A DNA stretch of 42,297 nt, from NCBI GenBank assembly GCA_021806765.1, contig JAJZQR010000007.1, positions 1-42,297 of the forward strand, read 5' to 3'. The notes under the pieces were generated by a model. It was not told the origin of the DNA. It did not search any database and worked only from the letters and a program-made list of their open reading frames with translations. A program made the position numbers and the translations under genes. Source of the stretch: Chloroflexota bacterium (GTDB taxonomy: Bacteria > Chloroflexota > UBA6077). Numbering within the stretch: the first letter of the stretch is position 1; each line of letters begins with the position of its first letter. Below are positions 24,759-33,468 of this stretch, piece after piece.

Positions 24759-25922
24759 TTAGAGTCGGGCCGCGCTGCGGAGGGAGTCGACGGTGTCCAG
24801 TTTCTCCCAGGGCGGGTCTAGTTCCGGGCGGCCGAAGTGGCCGCCAGCAGCCAGTTTCTGGTAGAAGCGGCCGCCCCTCTCTCGAGGCAGCCGTCGCAGC
24901 CGCAATCGTTTCTCTATGGCATCGGGGCGGAGGTCGAAGACATCGTCGATTATCTCGGAGAGCCGTTCGTCGGGGAGAAGCCCCGTGCCGAAGGTCCGGG
25001 CGGAGATGGTGACCGGTCTCGTCTCCCCGATGGCGTAGGAGAGCATCAACTCGCACTCCGAGGCGAGGCCGGCGGCGACCACGTTGGTAGCGACGTGGCG
25101 AGCGGCGTAGCTGGCCGACCGATCGAGCCGGCTGGGGTCCTTGCCACTGAGCGCGTGACCACCGTGGCGTGCGGCGCCGCCGTACGTATCGTCGGCGTTC
25201 TTCCGGCCGGTGTGGCCCGCGTCTCGAGCGGGGCCCGCAGCTTCCAGGGGGCCGACAGGGTTGACCAGCAGCCGGGTTGCCGCATCGGGCTCGACCTGCA
25301 TCGCCTTGAAGGTGGGCACGAAGGCCAGGGTGTGTAGCGCTTGCTGGAGTTCCGTGGGGTTACCCAGGTACTGGAGTTGAATGGCGATGGTATCGATGCG
25401 AACCGGTCGGTTGTCGGCGTACTCGATGGTGACCAGCACGTCTCCGTCGGGACCCAGCCCGGGGACGGCTTGCCGCAGTGCCAGCTCCCCCAGGCTACCG
25501 GCAAGCCGGTGAGCCAACTGGATTGGCAAGGGCATCCTCTCCTGGGTCTCGGAGCAGGCGTATCCAAACACGGTGGTCTGATCGACGGCGCCTCGGCTCC
25601 CCGGCGTCCTCTTGGCCCAGGAGGGCGCCATGGCGCTGGATTGGGCCAGGATGGCGCATCGATCCGCCTCCATGTCCCGGGGAAAGTAGCCGGTCTCCGC
25701 GATGATTCTTCGCGCCACACCGATTACGTCCACCTCGCCGCGGGCGGCTACATCGGTCACCAGGAAGACGACCTGTCCGGCGGCCGCCGCCTCGGCCTGA
25801 ACCATAGCCTCCGGGTTGGCGGCCAGATGGGCGTCCACCAGCGCATCGGAGATGCGATCGCACAGCTTGTCGGGATGGCCCAGCATCACCGAGTTGGAAG
25901 TGAAAAGGCGTCGTTGAGTCAT
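24759..25922 (-). CDS. metK: S-adenosylmethionine synthetase, divergent
   Basis: A 387-residue enzyme predicted to make SAM from methionine and ATP. Core motifs are present: LGHPDKLCDRISDAL, DAGHTGRKNADDTYGG, ARHGGHALSGKDPSRLDRS and YAARHVATNVVAAGLA. Several usually invariant places differ: FTSESVSEGHPDK reads FTSNSVMLGHPDK, the gate loop GAGDQG reads GAVDQT, NPTGRFVIGGP reads NPVGPLEAAGP, and the Lys of SKVDRSAAYAARY is Arg. It may be a lineage-specific MetK or a paralogue. Its ATG overlaps the stop of the P-type ATPase (ATGA, 25919-25922), so the two are translationally coupled. Confidence 0.85.
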   Translation of the reverse strand: MTQRRLFTSNSVMLGHPDKLCDRISDALVDAHLAANPEAMVQAEAAAAGQVVFLVTDVAARGEVDVIGVARRIIAETGYFPRDMEADRCAILAQSSAMAPSWAKRTPGSRGAVDQTTVFGYACSETQERMPLPIQLAHRLAGSLGELALRQAVPGLGPDGDVLVTIEYADNRPVRIDTIAIQLQYLGNPTELQQALHTLAFVPTFKAMQVEPDAATRLLVNPVGPLEAAGPARDAGHTGRKNADDTYGGAARHGGHALSGKDPSRLDRSASYAARHVATNVVAAGLASECELMLSYAIGETRPVTISARTFGTGLLPDERLSEIIDDVFDLRPDAIEKRLRLRRLPRERGGRFYQKLAAGGHFGRPELDPPWEKLDTVDSLRSAARL

Positions 25923-28900
25923 GCTGCATCCTCCAGAAGAAGCTCGCCGTCCCTTCGGATCGGTTCCGGGGCTGGGAGCGCTCTGCCGAAGCTTCGCTGG
26001 ATCTCGATGGCCGCGATGGGGGCCAGGCCCCCCGCCAGGGAGATCAGGCCGTCGACCAGTCCGAGGGGGCTGGTACCCAGGAGGGACCGCAGGGACGGCA
26101 GCAGGAGAACCCCCAACTGCAGCAGTCCGGAGATCCCTACACCGAGGGCCAGGGGGCGGGTCACGCCCCGCTGGTAGCTGAGAGCCGGGCGTGTGCCCGC
26201 CCGAGCCAGGGCAACGTGGAGCAGGTCGGCCAGAGCCAGACTCCAGAAGGCCATGCTCTGGGCCAGGGAGCCCTGGCCGTGGCGGAGGATGCCCAGGCCG
26301 TAGGCAGCCATAGGTCCGGTGGCCAGGGCAGCCGACTCCCCAAGGATGCGGCGTTGGAGCGAAGGAGGGATGATCGGCTCCCTGGGATCCCTGGGCGGCC
26401 GCTTCATCAGATCGGGATCTCGGGGCTCCATGGCCAGCCCCAGGGCGGGGGTGAGGTCCGAAATCAGGTTAAGCCACAACAGTTGTGCGGGGGTCAAGGG
26501 CGCCGATAACCCCATGGCGACCGCCAGTGCCACGGTCCACACCTCGCTGCCGTTGGTGGCGAGCAGGTAGTGAAGAACGCGGCGGACGTTGGCCCGCACC
26601 AGCCGTCCTTCCTCGACGGCGTCCACCATCCGAGAGAAGTCGTCGGTGGAGAGCACCACGTCGGCCAACTCCTTGGCCAGCTCTGTACCCCTCTGCCCCA
26701 TGGCCACCCCAACGTCCGCGGCCCGAAGGGCCGGTGCGTCGTTCACCCCGTCCCCGGTCATGGCTGCTATCTCGCCGCCGGCCTGGAGCGCCCGGACGAT
26801 GGCCAGCTTCATCTCCGGGGGAGTCCTGGCGAAGACCTCGACGGGTCCGACCAGCCCTCGGAGCACTTCCGGGTCCATGCCCGCCAGATCGCCCGCTTCC
26901 AGGACGTGCAGGGGCCCTCCCCGTTCCAGCCCCAGTTGGCGCGCCACGGCCGAAGCGGTGGCCGCCTGGTCCCCTGTGATCATGACGGTGCGGATACCGG
27001 CTCGTCGCAGCGCCCGCACGGCATCCGGGGCCGAGGCCCGTACCGGATCGGTCAGTCCTGCCAGCCCGCACCAGACGAATCCTCTATAGAGATCATCCTC
27101 CTGGTATCCCTCGGGCAGTTCTCGCCGTCCGAAGGCGAGCACTCTCATGGCCTGGCCGGCCATATCGGCGTTGCGCTGCCGGAAGATGGCCTTTCTGTCG
27201 CTGTCCAGCGGGACCAGTTGCCCGTCGATCAGAGCCTCGTCGCAGATCTCCAGCAGTTCGTCCGGTGCGCCCTTGATCAAGGCTACCAATCCCTCAGGGC
27301 CTCGATGCACGGTCACCATATAGCGCCGCCCATTGCCCCGGTCCCGCCGATCGATGCGGGGATAGCGCAGTCGGAGGTCGTCTATCTGCAGCCCCGCCTT
27401 CATGGCTGCCACCAACAGGGCACCCTCGGTGGACGATCCGTCGATGGCGATCTCCTCATCCTGGATTCCGGCCACCTCGGCATCCGAACACAACACCCCG
27501 ATCTTCAGCAATTCCGACAGGGCGGGGTCGTCCTCTCTGTGGACCCTCCGGCCGTTGCTGACCAAGCTTCCGGAGGTGGAAAGGGCGGGGCCGGTGACTC
27601 GTATCCTCTGGCCGTCCACGCGGATCTCTCCCACGGACATCCGGTTCTCGGTGATGGTGCCGGTCTTGTCCGCGCAGACGACGGTGACCGACCCCAAAGC
27701 TTCTGCCGCGTGCAGCGAGCGAATCAGGGTTCCCCTTTGGCGCATCCGTCCGGAACTGAGGGCCAGTACAGTGGTGGCTGTCGCGGGCAACCCTTCCGGC
27801 AGGGCCGCAACCCCTAGCGCCACCGCCGTTCCCAGGGCCCGGGCCAGGGGCGTGCCACGGATCAGTGCCAACCCCATGACCCCCAGGGAGACCCCTGTCG
27901 AGGCGACCACCAGCCTGCGTCCGATCTGATCCAGGTCCCTCTTCAGAGGGGTTGGTGGCGTCTCCGCTTCGGCTGCCAGCAGGTGTAGCTGCCCGATGGC
28001 TGTTCGGGCCCCTGTGCCGACCACGATGGCTCTGCCACGCCCACCCACAACTGTAGTGCCGCGATACACCATGCTCCGGTGGTCGGCCAGAACCTTTTCG
28101 ACCTCGACGGGGTCGGGCGACTTGGTCGCCGGGCGGGACTCACCGGTGAGGGCCGACTCCTCAAGTTGCAGCCGGTGGGCCTCCCACACCCGTCCATCGG
28201 CAGGGACCGGATCGCCCGGCAGCAGCAGGACGGTATCACCGGGGACCAGATCCTGGGCATCCACCACCAGAATCGTGCCCTCGCGCTGAACCCGTGCTTT
28301 GACGGGCGCCGCTCGGCGAAGGGCGGCGATGGCCCGTTGCCCGGAGCGCTCCGTGGCCGCCCCGATGAGGGCGTTGGCCACCAGAACCCCTCCTATCAGG
28401 GCCGCGTCCACCACGGCTCCTGTGATCAGAGAGAGGGCAGCCCCGGCTCCCAGGGTGAGGGTTGGGGCATTGAAGAACTGACGGGCCAGCAGTTGAAGGA
28501 GTGACGGCTCGTAGGGCTCGGGAAGCCGATTGGCGCCGAACTGCCGCAGGCGGCTGGCCGCTTCCTGGGGATTCAGACCCCGGTCCGGGTCGGCCGTGAG
28601 GAGACGCGCGACCTCTGGAGCGGGCATGGCGTGCCAGGGGGGTGGCGAGGGCTGAGGCCGATCCTCGCGAGGATCGATGGCAGGGCTGTCAGTTCCAAAC
28701 TCGTCATTCAGCTGCTGCTCCGCCGCGCTGACTAGGCTCATGGGCTTCCACTGGGCGGGGTCGAAAAGCACCAGAACGTTTCCGGTGAGGGTGCTGCCGG
28801 AGACAGCCCGAACCCCCGGGAGGCTGGAGAAGACTCTCTCCACGGCTGGCTTTCGGGCTGGGTTCCTTTTCAGGCCCGCCACCGAGAGTCTAAGACGACC

Positions 28901-28951
28901 CGGGACTGCCGAGTTCCTGACCGAGAGGCCCGCTCTCCCTCTGAGGCTCAT
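25919..28951 (-). CDS. P-type cation-transporting ATPase with HMA-like N terminus
   Basis: A 1010-residue P-type ATPase. Actuator motif LTGESRP, phosphorylation motif ADKTGTITEN, hinge MTGDGVNDAPALRAADVG, and PEGLPA in membrane segment 4, as in Ca2+/Mn2+-type P2 pumps rather than the CPC heavy-metal type. Residues about 15-70 resemble a metal-associated fold but lack CxxC, as in mycobacterial CtpI-like pumps. Ca2+, Mn2+ or Mg2+ are possible cargoes. ATG 28951 is chosen; GTG 28954 and TTG 28960 are alternatives. The LOG gene lies upstream on the same strand and metK overlaps its end. Confidence 0.9.
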   Translation of the reverse strand: MSLRGRAGLSVRNSAVPGRLRLSVAGLKRNPARKPAVERVFSSLPGVRAVSGSTLTGNVLVLFDPAQWKPMSLVSAAEQQLNDEFGTDSPAIDPREDRPQPSPPPWHAMPAPEVARLLTADPDRGLNPQEAASRLRQFGANRLPEPYEPSLLQLLARQFFNAPTLTLGAGAALSLITGAVVDAALIGGVLVANALIGAATERSGQRAIAALRRAAPVKARVQREGTILVVDAQDLVPGDTVLLLPGDPVPADGRVWEAHRLQLEESALTGESRPATKSPDPVEVEKVLADHRSMVYRGTTVVGGRGRAIVVGTGARTAIGQLHLLAAEAETPPTPLKRDLDQIGRRLVVASTGVSLGVMGLALIRGTPLARALGTAVALGVAALPEGLPATATTVLALSSGRMRQRGTLIRSLHAAEALGSVTVVCADKTGTITENRMSVGEIRVDGQRIRVTGPALSTSGSLVSNGRRVHREDDPALSELLKIGVLCSDAEVAGIQDEEIAIDGSSTEGALLVAAMKAGLQIDDLRLRYPRIDRRDRGNGRRYMVTVHRGPEGLVALIKGAPDELLEICDEALIDGQLVPLDSDRKAIFRQRNADMAGQAMRVLAFGRRELPEGYQEDDLYRGFVWCGLAGLTDPVRASAPDAVRALRRAGIRTVMITGDQAATASAVARQLGLERGGPLHVLEAGDLAGMDPEVLRGLVGPVEVFARTPPEMKLAIVRALQAGGEIAAMTGDGVNDAPALRAADVGVAMGQRGTELAKELADVVLSTDDFSRMVDAVEEGRLVRANVRRVLHYLLATNGSEVWTVALAVAMGLSAPLTPAQLLWLNLISDLTPALGLAMEPRDPDLMKRPPRDPREPIIPPSLQRRILGESAALATGPMAAYGLGILRHGQGSLAQSMAFWSLALADLLHVALARAGTRPALSYQRGVTRPLALGVGISGLLQLGVLLLPSLRSLLGTSPLGLVDGLISLAGGLAPIAAIEIQRSFGRALPAPEPIRRDGELLLEDAA

Positions 28952-29050
28952 CACTCCCAAACCGCTACGGCTGGACTCCTTTCACGATGGGCGTGGAAAA
29001 ACGCACAATGCAGTCCAGGGGCGATGTCGAAGGGGATGGCTCCGTTGAGG

Positions 29051-29677
29051 TCAGGGTTCGCTGCTCTTGGGCTCGACGGCGCTCTCTATCTGCTCCGCGG
29101 AGGGGGCCTCCGGTTCCATGGCGGCCGGGACAGCTGCGTTGGCCTCGATGTGGTGGAGGGCATCCCGGGTGCTGGAGGCAATGTGGAACATGTCCCGGAG
29201 GCCGGGGCGGGCGAAGCCCTCGGCGATGGACTTCTCCAGCAACTGCCAGAGGGGATCGTAGTAGCCGAACCTATCCAGCAGGACGATCGGTTTCCGGTGG
29301 TAGCCCAGGTGCCGGAGGGTGATGATCTCCAACACTTCCTCGAAGGTCCCGATCCCTCCAGGAAGGGCGATGAAACCGTCTGCTCTTTCCTCCATGATCG
29401 CCTTTCGCTCTCGCATGGTAGCGGTGTAGATCAGGTCGTCGGCCTCCTGGTACACCACTTCCGCCCAGTCGGGTCTGCGAGGGATCACCCCAATGACCCT
29501 CCCGCCAGCAGAGTGCACTGCCCGTGCGATCGCTCCCATGAGCCCGACCTGGCCGCCGCCGTACACCAGTTGGTGGCCGCGACGAGCCATCTCCTCGCCC
29601 AACTCCCGGGCCTGCTCGAAGTAGCGGGGAGCGATGTGGTCGCTGGAGGCGCAGAAGACGCAGATGGAGTGTTTCAC
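29051..29677 (-). CDS. LOG-family nucleotide phosphoribohydrolase
   Basis: A 208-residue Rossmann-like protein. LVYGGGQVGLMGAIA and the family signature LPGGIGTFEE are clear. LOG proteins release the base from (cytokinin) nucleoside 5'-monophosphates; bacterial members probably act in nucleotide clean-up. The C-terminal 30 residues are Ala/Glu/Pro-rich and probably disordered. GTG 29677 opens MKHSICVFCASS, with AAAGGGA about 8 bases before it. About 100 bp separate its stop from the downstream ATPase gene, so co-transcription is possible. Confidence 0.88.
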   Translation of the reverse strand: MKHSICVFCASSDHIAPRYFEQARELGEEMARRGHQLVYGGGQVGLMGAIARAVHSAGGRVIGVIPRRPDWAEVVYQEADDLIYTATMRERKAIMEERADGFIALPGGIGTFEEVLEIITLRHLGYHRKPIVLLDRFGYYDPLWQLLEKSIAEGFARPGLRDMFHIASSTRDALHHIEANAAVPAAMEPEAPSAEQIESAVEPKSSEP

Positions 29678-29733
29678 TTTGGCGTCCCTTTTCCTGTCAT
29701 TGTGGCTGACATTCTAGCAGAGCCGCGCGGGAA

Positions 29734-30861
29734 TTAGCTCTTCTGAGGCTGGTTGCGGCCGACCTTCCCTCCTGCCAGGGGTAATCCCACGGCCAGCACG
29801 GCGGCTCCCTCGCCCGCCGTCGAGATCAGTCGGGCCAGCAAACTCAGAGTCACTGTCGTGGGGACGGGCAGGTACAGGCTCAGCATGGAGGCCAGGGCGG
29901 CCTCCCGTACCCCTATGCCGCTGGGCGTCAGGAAGCTGACATAGCCGACCACGTAGGCCAGACAGTAAGCGCTGGCGAAGGCAGGCCACTCGGCTTGAGG
30001 GGGCTGAACGGCCGCCGAGGCGAGAAGGGCGAAAGCCATGCCGTTGAGGCCCACGGAAACCAGTTGGATGCCGGTGAGTATCAGCAGCCCCGCTAGCGCC
30101 AGCAGTGGACGGCGGCCGATAGATTCGCCCAGTAAGTGGAGGACGCTCAGGTAGAGGCCCAGAGCGACGCCGGCGGCCGCCAGGAGCAGACCCACAGAGC
30201 CGAAGAGTCGCAGGGGCCTGTTCAGGTATCGAGTGAGGAACACCACCATTTGGATGTCGAAGAGGGCGCTGATGGCTCTCTTCCATCCGTACTTGGACCT
30301 CCCATGCTCCCTGGGCCGGTGGTTCACCTCCACCTCCCCCACCCGGTACCCCTTCTGACTGGCGAGGACCGGCACGAACCGGTGCAGTTCTCCGTACAGC
30401 TTCAACTCCCTGGCGACATCGGCCCGGCAGGCTTTCAGGCCGCAGTTCATGTCGTGAAGGTGGACACCGGTCAAGAGAGACACCGTGCTGTTGAAGCAGA
30501 CCGAGGAGATCCGTTTCGATAAGGTGTCCCTGCGGTGGTGCCGCCAGCCGGTGACCAGATCGAAGCCTGAGTCCAGGGCCTCCAGCAACTTGGGGATCTC
30601 CCGCGGATCGTCCTGGAGGTCTCCATCCATGAAGACGATGAAGTTGCCCTAAGCCGTCGCGATTCCGGCCGAGAGGGCAGCGGTCTTTCCGAAGTTGCGC
30701 CGGAGCCGGACCACGACGACCCGTTCATCCAGCTCATGCAGGTTGGCGGCCACCGCGTACGTGCCATCGATGCTGCCGTCATCGACGATGATCAGCTCCC
30801 AGCTTCGTTGGAACCTGAGTCTCCACCGCTCTGTGGCCAGGTGAAGGAGTTGAAAGCCCAA
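29734..30861 (-). pseudogene. broken, chimeric glycosyltransferase family 2 / LPG-synthase-TM gene
   Basis: Three faults are visible. First, the N-terminal strand of a GT2 enzyme (VIPAYNEE) is missing; similarity starts near SWELIIVDDGSIDGT. Second, an in-frame TAG (30649-30651) interrupts it where relatives have Arg (ATARGNF becomes ATA-stop-GNF); the downstream frame resumes with FMDGDLQDDP. Third, after two membrane segments (ending GIQLVSVGL, near 30045) the sequence changes to a different family, NGMAFALLASA...VSFLTPSGIGVREAAL, the C-terminal part of lysylphosphatidylglycerol-synthase-TM/UPF0104 proteins. The GT2 half would transfer a sugar to polyprenyl phosphate. Its 5' end overlaps the carboxypeptidase gene out of frame. 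Confidence 0.7.
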
Positions 30862-31934
30862 TCCAACAGGTTGGTCGTCTCCGGCGCCAACCCGTCCTCG
30901 CTTTTCATGAAGGCTACGTAGACCCGGTGGCCGTTCCGCACCGCTGTGGCCACCATGGACCTGCCGGAGTTATCGGTGTAGCCGATCTTCACGCCGTCCG
31001 CGCCGGGGTAGACTCCCAGGATGGGGTTCAGGTTCAGGATGGTGTAGGAAATGTTGCTCTCCCGAATGTCGTAGCGCTTGGCCGCCGCCAGCTTCCGGAA
31101 GGTAGGGTACTGCATACCGTAGCGAGCCATCGCTACCATGTCGTAGGGGGATGAGTAGTGGTCCGGATCGTCCAGTCCGTGGGGATTGGCGAAATGGGTG
31201 GCCTTCAACCCCAGCCAGGAGGCTTTCTGGTTCATCAGTTGGACGAAGGCGGCGTCGCTACCCGAAACGTAGCGGGCGATGGCCAGGGCAGCGTCGTTTC
31301 CGGAGGGAAGCATCAAACCGTACAGCAGATCTTCGACGGTCACGTCGAACCAGGGCTCGAGGCCCATGACTGTGCTATCCGCGAGGGTGCGGGCGTCCAC
31401 GTCCACGTGGACGTGCTCAGAAAGGGTGCCATACTCGATTCCGAGGATCGCCGTCATGATCTTGGTGAGGCTGGCCGGCGCTATCGGTTCGTAGGCGTTC
31501 TTCTGGAACAGAATGGCGCCTGAGTCTCCGTCCACCACGATGACGTGGTCGGTGGAGGGGGAGGGATCGGGAGTGTCGGGCTTGCGGACCGGGGCCGGTG
31601 CCGTCGCACTCACCGGCGCCGCCGTGGGCGCCACCTGGGGGCGGATAGCGGAAGGGGTGGGGGTCGGTGAGGGCGCCGGCGTGGAGGTAGCAACCGCTAG
31701 CCGTGCCGCGCTACCTCCAACTCCCCCAAGCGGGAGAGATAACGGTGATTGGAGCCCGGTTGACCTGGAGCCTGGATTGGATATCAGGGCCGCCACAATG
31801 GCGACCACGGCCAGCCCGGCGAGTAGCAACTCGCGCTGGCTGAGTCGAAGCTGTGGAAGGATCCGGCCGCGCGCGCGGCGTCGAGGCCGGAGATGTGCAG
31901 AGTATCGCCGTTCCAGATTGCCCCGCTGCTGCAT
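30792..31934 (-). CDS. D-alanyl-D-alanine carboxypeptidase, DacF/PBP5-like
   Basis: A 380-residue serine peptidase that trims peptidoglycan stem peptides outside the membrane. A single N-terminal membrane anchor (about 35-52) is followed by a Thr/Pro-rich linker to about 125. Catalytic motifs: SLTKIM (S155, K158), SGND (211-214), and KIG (316-318) in place of KTG. ATG 31934 has AAGGAGAG at 6 bases and gives the anchor; the frame stays open upstream but overlaps the divergent stress-protein gene. The last about 14 residues (after FNSFTW) are encoded by glycosyltransferase DNA in another frame, so the natural end seems replaced. Confidence 0.9.
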   Translation of the reverse strand: MQQRGNLERRYSAHLRPRRRARGRILPQLRLSQRELLLAGLAVVAIVAALISNPGSRSTGLQSPLSLPLGGVGGSAARLAVATSTPAPSPTPTPSAIRPQVAPTAAPVSATAPAPVRKPDTPDPSPSTDHVIVVDGDSGAILFQKNAYEPIAPASLTKIMTAILGIEYGTLSEHVHVDVDARTLADSTVMGLEPWFDVTVEDLLYGLMLPSGNDAALAIARYVSGSDAAFVQLMNQKASWLGLKATHFANPHGLDDPDHYSSPYDMVAMARYGMQYPTFRKLAAAKRYDIRESNISYTILNLNPILGVYPGADGVKIGYTDNSGRSMVATAVRNGHRVYVAFMKSEDGLAPETTNLLDWAFNSFTWPQSGGDSGSNEAGS

Positions 31935-32106
31935 GATACTCTCCTTGCGTGATAAGCCATTATCTACCAGAAGAGGGATGTTTTGCACTACCGGATTGGC
32001 AGGAATCGTGGCGCGAGAGCCAGGTATGCGGAACGGGGATTGCGGACTGGCACGGGAGAGAGCCTGACTCGGCCAGGATGGCAGGCTCCTGAATGGAAAG
32101 AGCACG

Positions 32107-33003
32107 ATGAAAAAGCTGCTGGTCGGGTACGACGGCTCCGGGCCGGCCAGGGAGGCCGCCCGAATGGCCGGTCTATTGGCGAAGGGGCTGGCCGCGAAGG
32201 TCACCGTCATTGCCGTCGGCCAGGTTGCGCCCCTGGTCGTGGTTCCTACTGGGATGGTGGTTCGGGTGGCGGAGGAGCAGGATTTCCTGTCTGTTGCCCG
32301 GGACGGCGCCGAGATAGCGAGAGCGATGGGAGCCGACGCGGAGGATCGGGTAGCTCTTGGGGATCCCGCCGACAGCATCGTCGACTTGGCCACTCGTGAA
32401 GGGTTCGACCTGACCGTCGTGGGGCACCGGGGAATGGGTCAGGTAGCCGGCCTGGTCCTGGGAAGCGTTGCCAAGAGGATAGCCGAGCAGGCGCCTTGCC
32501 CCGCGCTGGTAGTCAGGGGCAGGGCGCCGGGCGCCATCAAGCGAATACTGGTGGCGACCGACGGATCGGAGCATGCCCGTAGGGCAACGGAGACCGCGGT
32601 AGCGCTGGCAGTTGCCTTCGACGCGGAGGTCTCGCTCCTCTACGTGCTGGACCCCAAGCTGCTGGGCGGCGTGGCCGACCGGAAGGCGAAGCTCGACCTG
32701 CGGCATGCCCTGGAGCGCAACGGCCACGAGGCTCTGGAGGACGCCGCGCGACTCTGCCAGAAAGCGGGGGTTGCTCACGAGACGGTGCTGGCTGTCGGCC
32801 GGCCGGCAGAGGTTATCCTCAAGCGAGCGCGGTTCAGGGGATACGACCTGGTGGCGGTCGGGCGCCGAGGGCTGGGCGGCATGGCGAGACTCCTGGTCGG
32901 AAGCGTCAGCGACGAGGTGCTCAGGCGCGCGGAGTGCCCCGTCCTCCTGGTCGGGGAGAAGGCGAAGGCGAAGGCCAAGGCCAAGCCGCTCGCAAAGGAC
33001 TGA
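32107..33003 (+). CDS. tandem universal stress protein (two Usp domains)
   Basis: A 298-residue cytoplasmic protein of two Usp folds. Domain 1 begins KKLLVGYDGSGPAREA and has the ATP-binding text GHRGMGQVAGLVLGSVAKR. Domain 2 begins KRILVATDGSEHARRA and has GRRGLGGMARLLVGSVSDE. Both keep the G-2x-G-9x-GS pattern of ATP-binding members. The C-terminal tail is a Lys/Ala repeat (KAKAKAKAKP). ATG 32107 follows GGAAAGAG. It is divergent from the carboxypeptidase gene and monocistronic. Confidence 0.92.
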   Translation: MKKLLVGYDGSGPAREAARMAGLLAKGLAAKVTVIAVGQVAPLVVVPTGMVVRVAEEQDFLSVARDGAEIARAMGADAEDRVALGDPADSIVDLATREGFDLTVVGHRGMGQVAGLVLGSVAKRIAEQAPCPALVVRGRAPGAIKRILVATDGSEHARRATETAVALAVAFDAEVSLLYVLDPKLLGGVADRKAKLDLRHALERNGHEALEDAARLCQKAGVAHETVLAVGRPAEVILKRARFRGYDLVAVGRRGLGGMARLLVGSVSDEVLRRAECPVLLVGEKAKAKAKAKPLAKD

Positions 33004-33154
33004 AACAGAAACCGCACCTCCACACAGTGTCCACGCCTTCAGTTGCATGGCTGCCCCGGATCGTCCATCCTCTTACGACTTCAGTCCGATTCAGTATACT
33101 GGTAGTGCGAACATCGCGAGGTCGCGCGGGCCGTCCACCTTGGAGACTGGAGCC

Positions 33155-33445
33155 TTGACGGTGCCTAGCGAACTGGGGCTGCTTGTCAATCTGCTTCTCG
33201 CCGTCGCGGCGGCTTTTCTTGGGGCCTTCGTCGCCGTGCGGCTCGGCCAGTCGGTTATCCCGGGCTATCTGGCCAGTGTCGTGACCAAGGACCGTGGGGG
33301 ACGACTCCAGGCGGTTTACGTGGTGGAGGTGGCTGCCGAGGCGGTGGTTCTGACAAAGCCGTTCAGGGCCAGGCGTGGGGAAGCTGCGTTGCACGTGCTC
33401 GACAGGGCGGTGTGCGGGGTTCTGCTGTGGCGACCGAAGAAGTAA
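33155..33445 (+). pseudogene. possible remnant of a Kef-type (CPA2) cation antiporter
   Basis: The frame from TTG 33155 (or GTG 33161) encodes VPSELGLLVNLLLAVAAAF then LGAFVAVRLGQSVIPGYLA, which closely resembles the first membrane hairpin of KefB/CPA2 antiporters (usually ..ARRLGQPVILGYLLAG). The next about 55 residues show no antiporter similarity and the frame stops at 33445. A full antiporter is about 400-600 residues, so this is either a truncated remnant or a small membrane protein. A possible promoter -10 TATACT lies at 33095-33100. It overlaps the region just before dinB. Confidence 0.4.
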
Positions 33446-33468
33446 GTCGTGGTCCGGAAGGTCATACC

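Noticed and set aside
30649..30651. Recoded TAG (pyrrolysine or readthrough) in the glycosyltransferase
   Set aside because: No pyrrolysine genes or downstream structure are seen, relatives have Arg here, and the gene has other faults, so simple inactivation or a sequence error is more likely.
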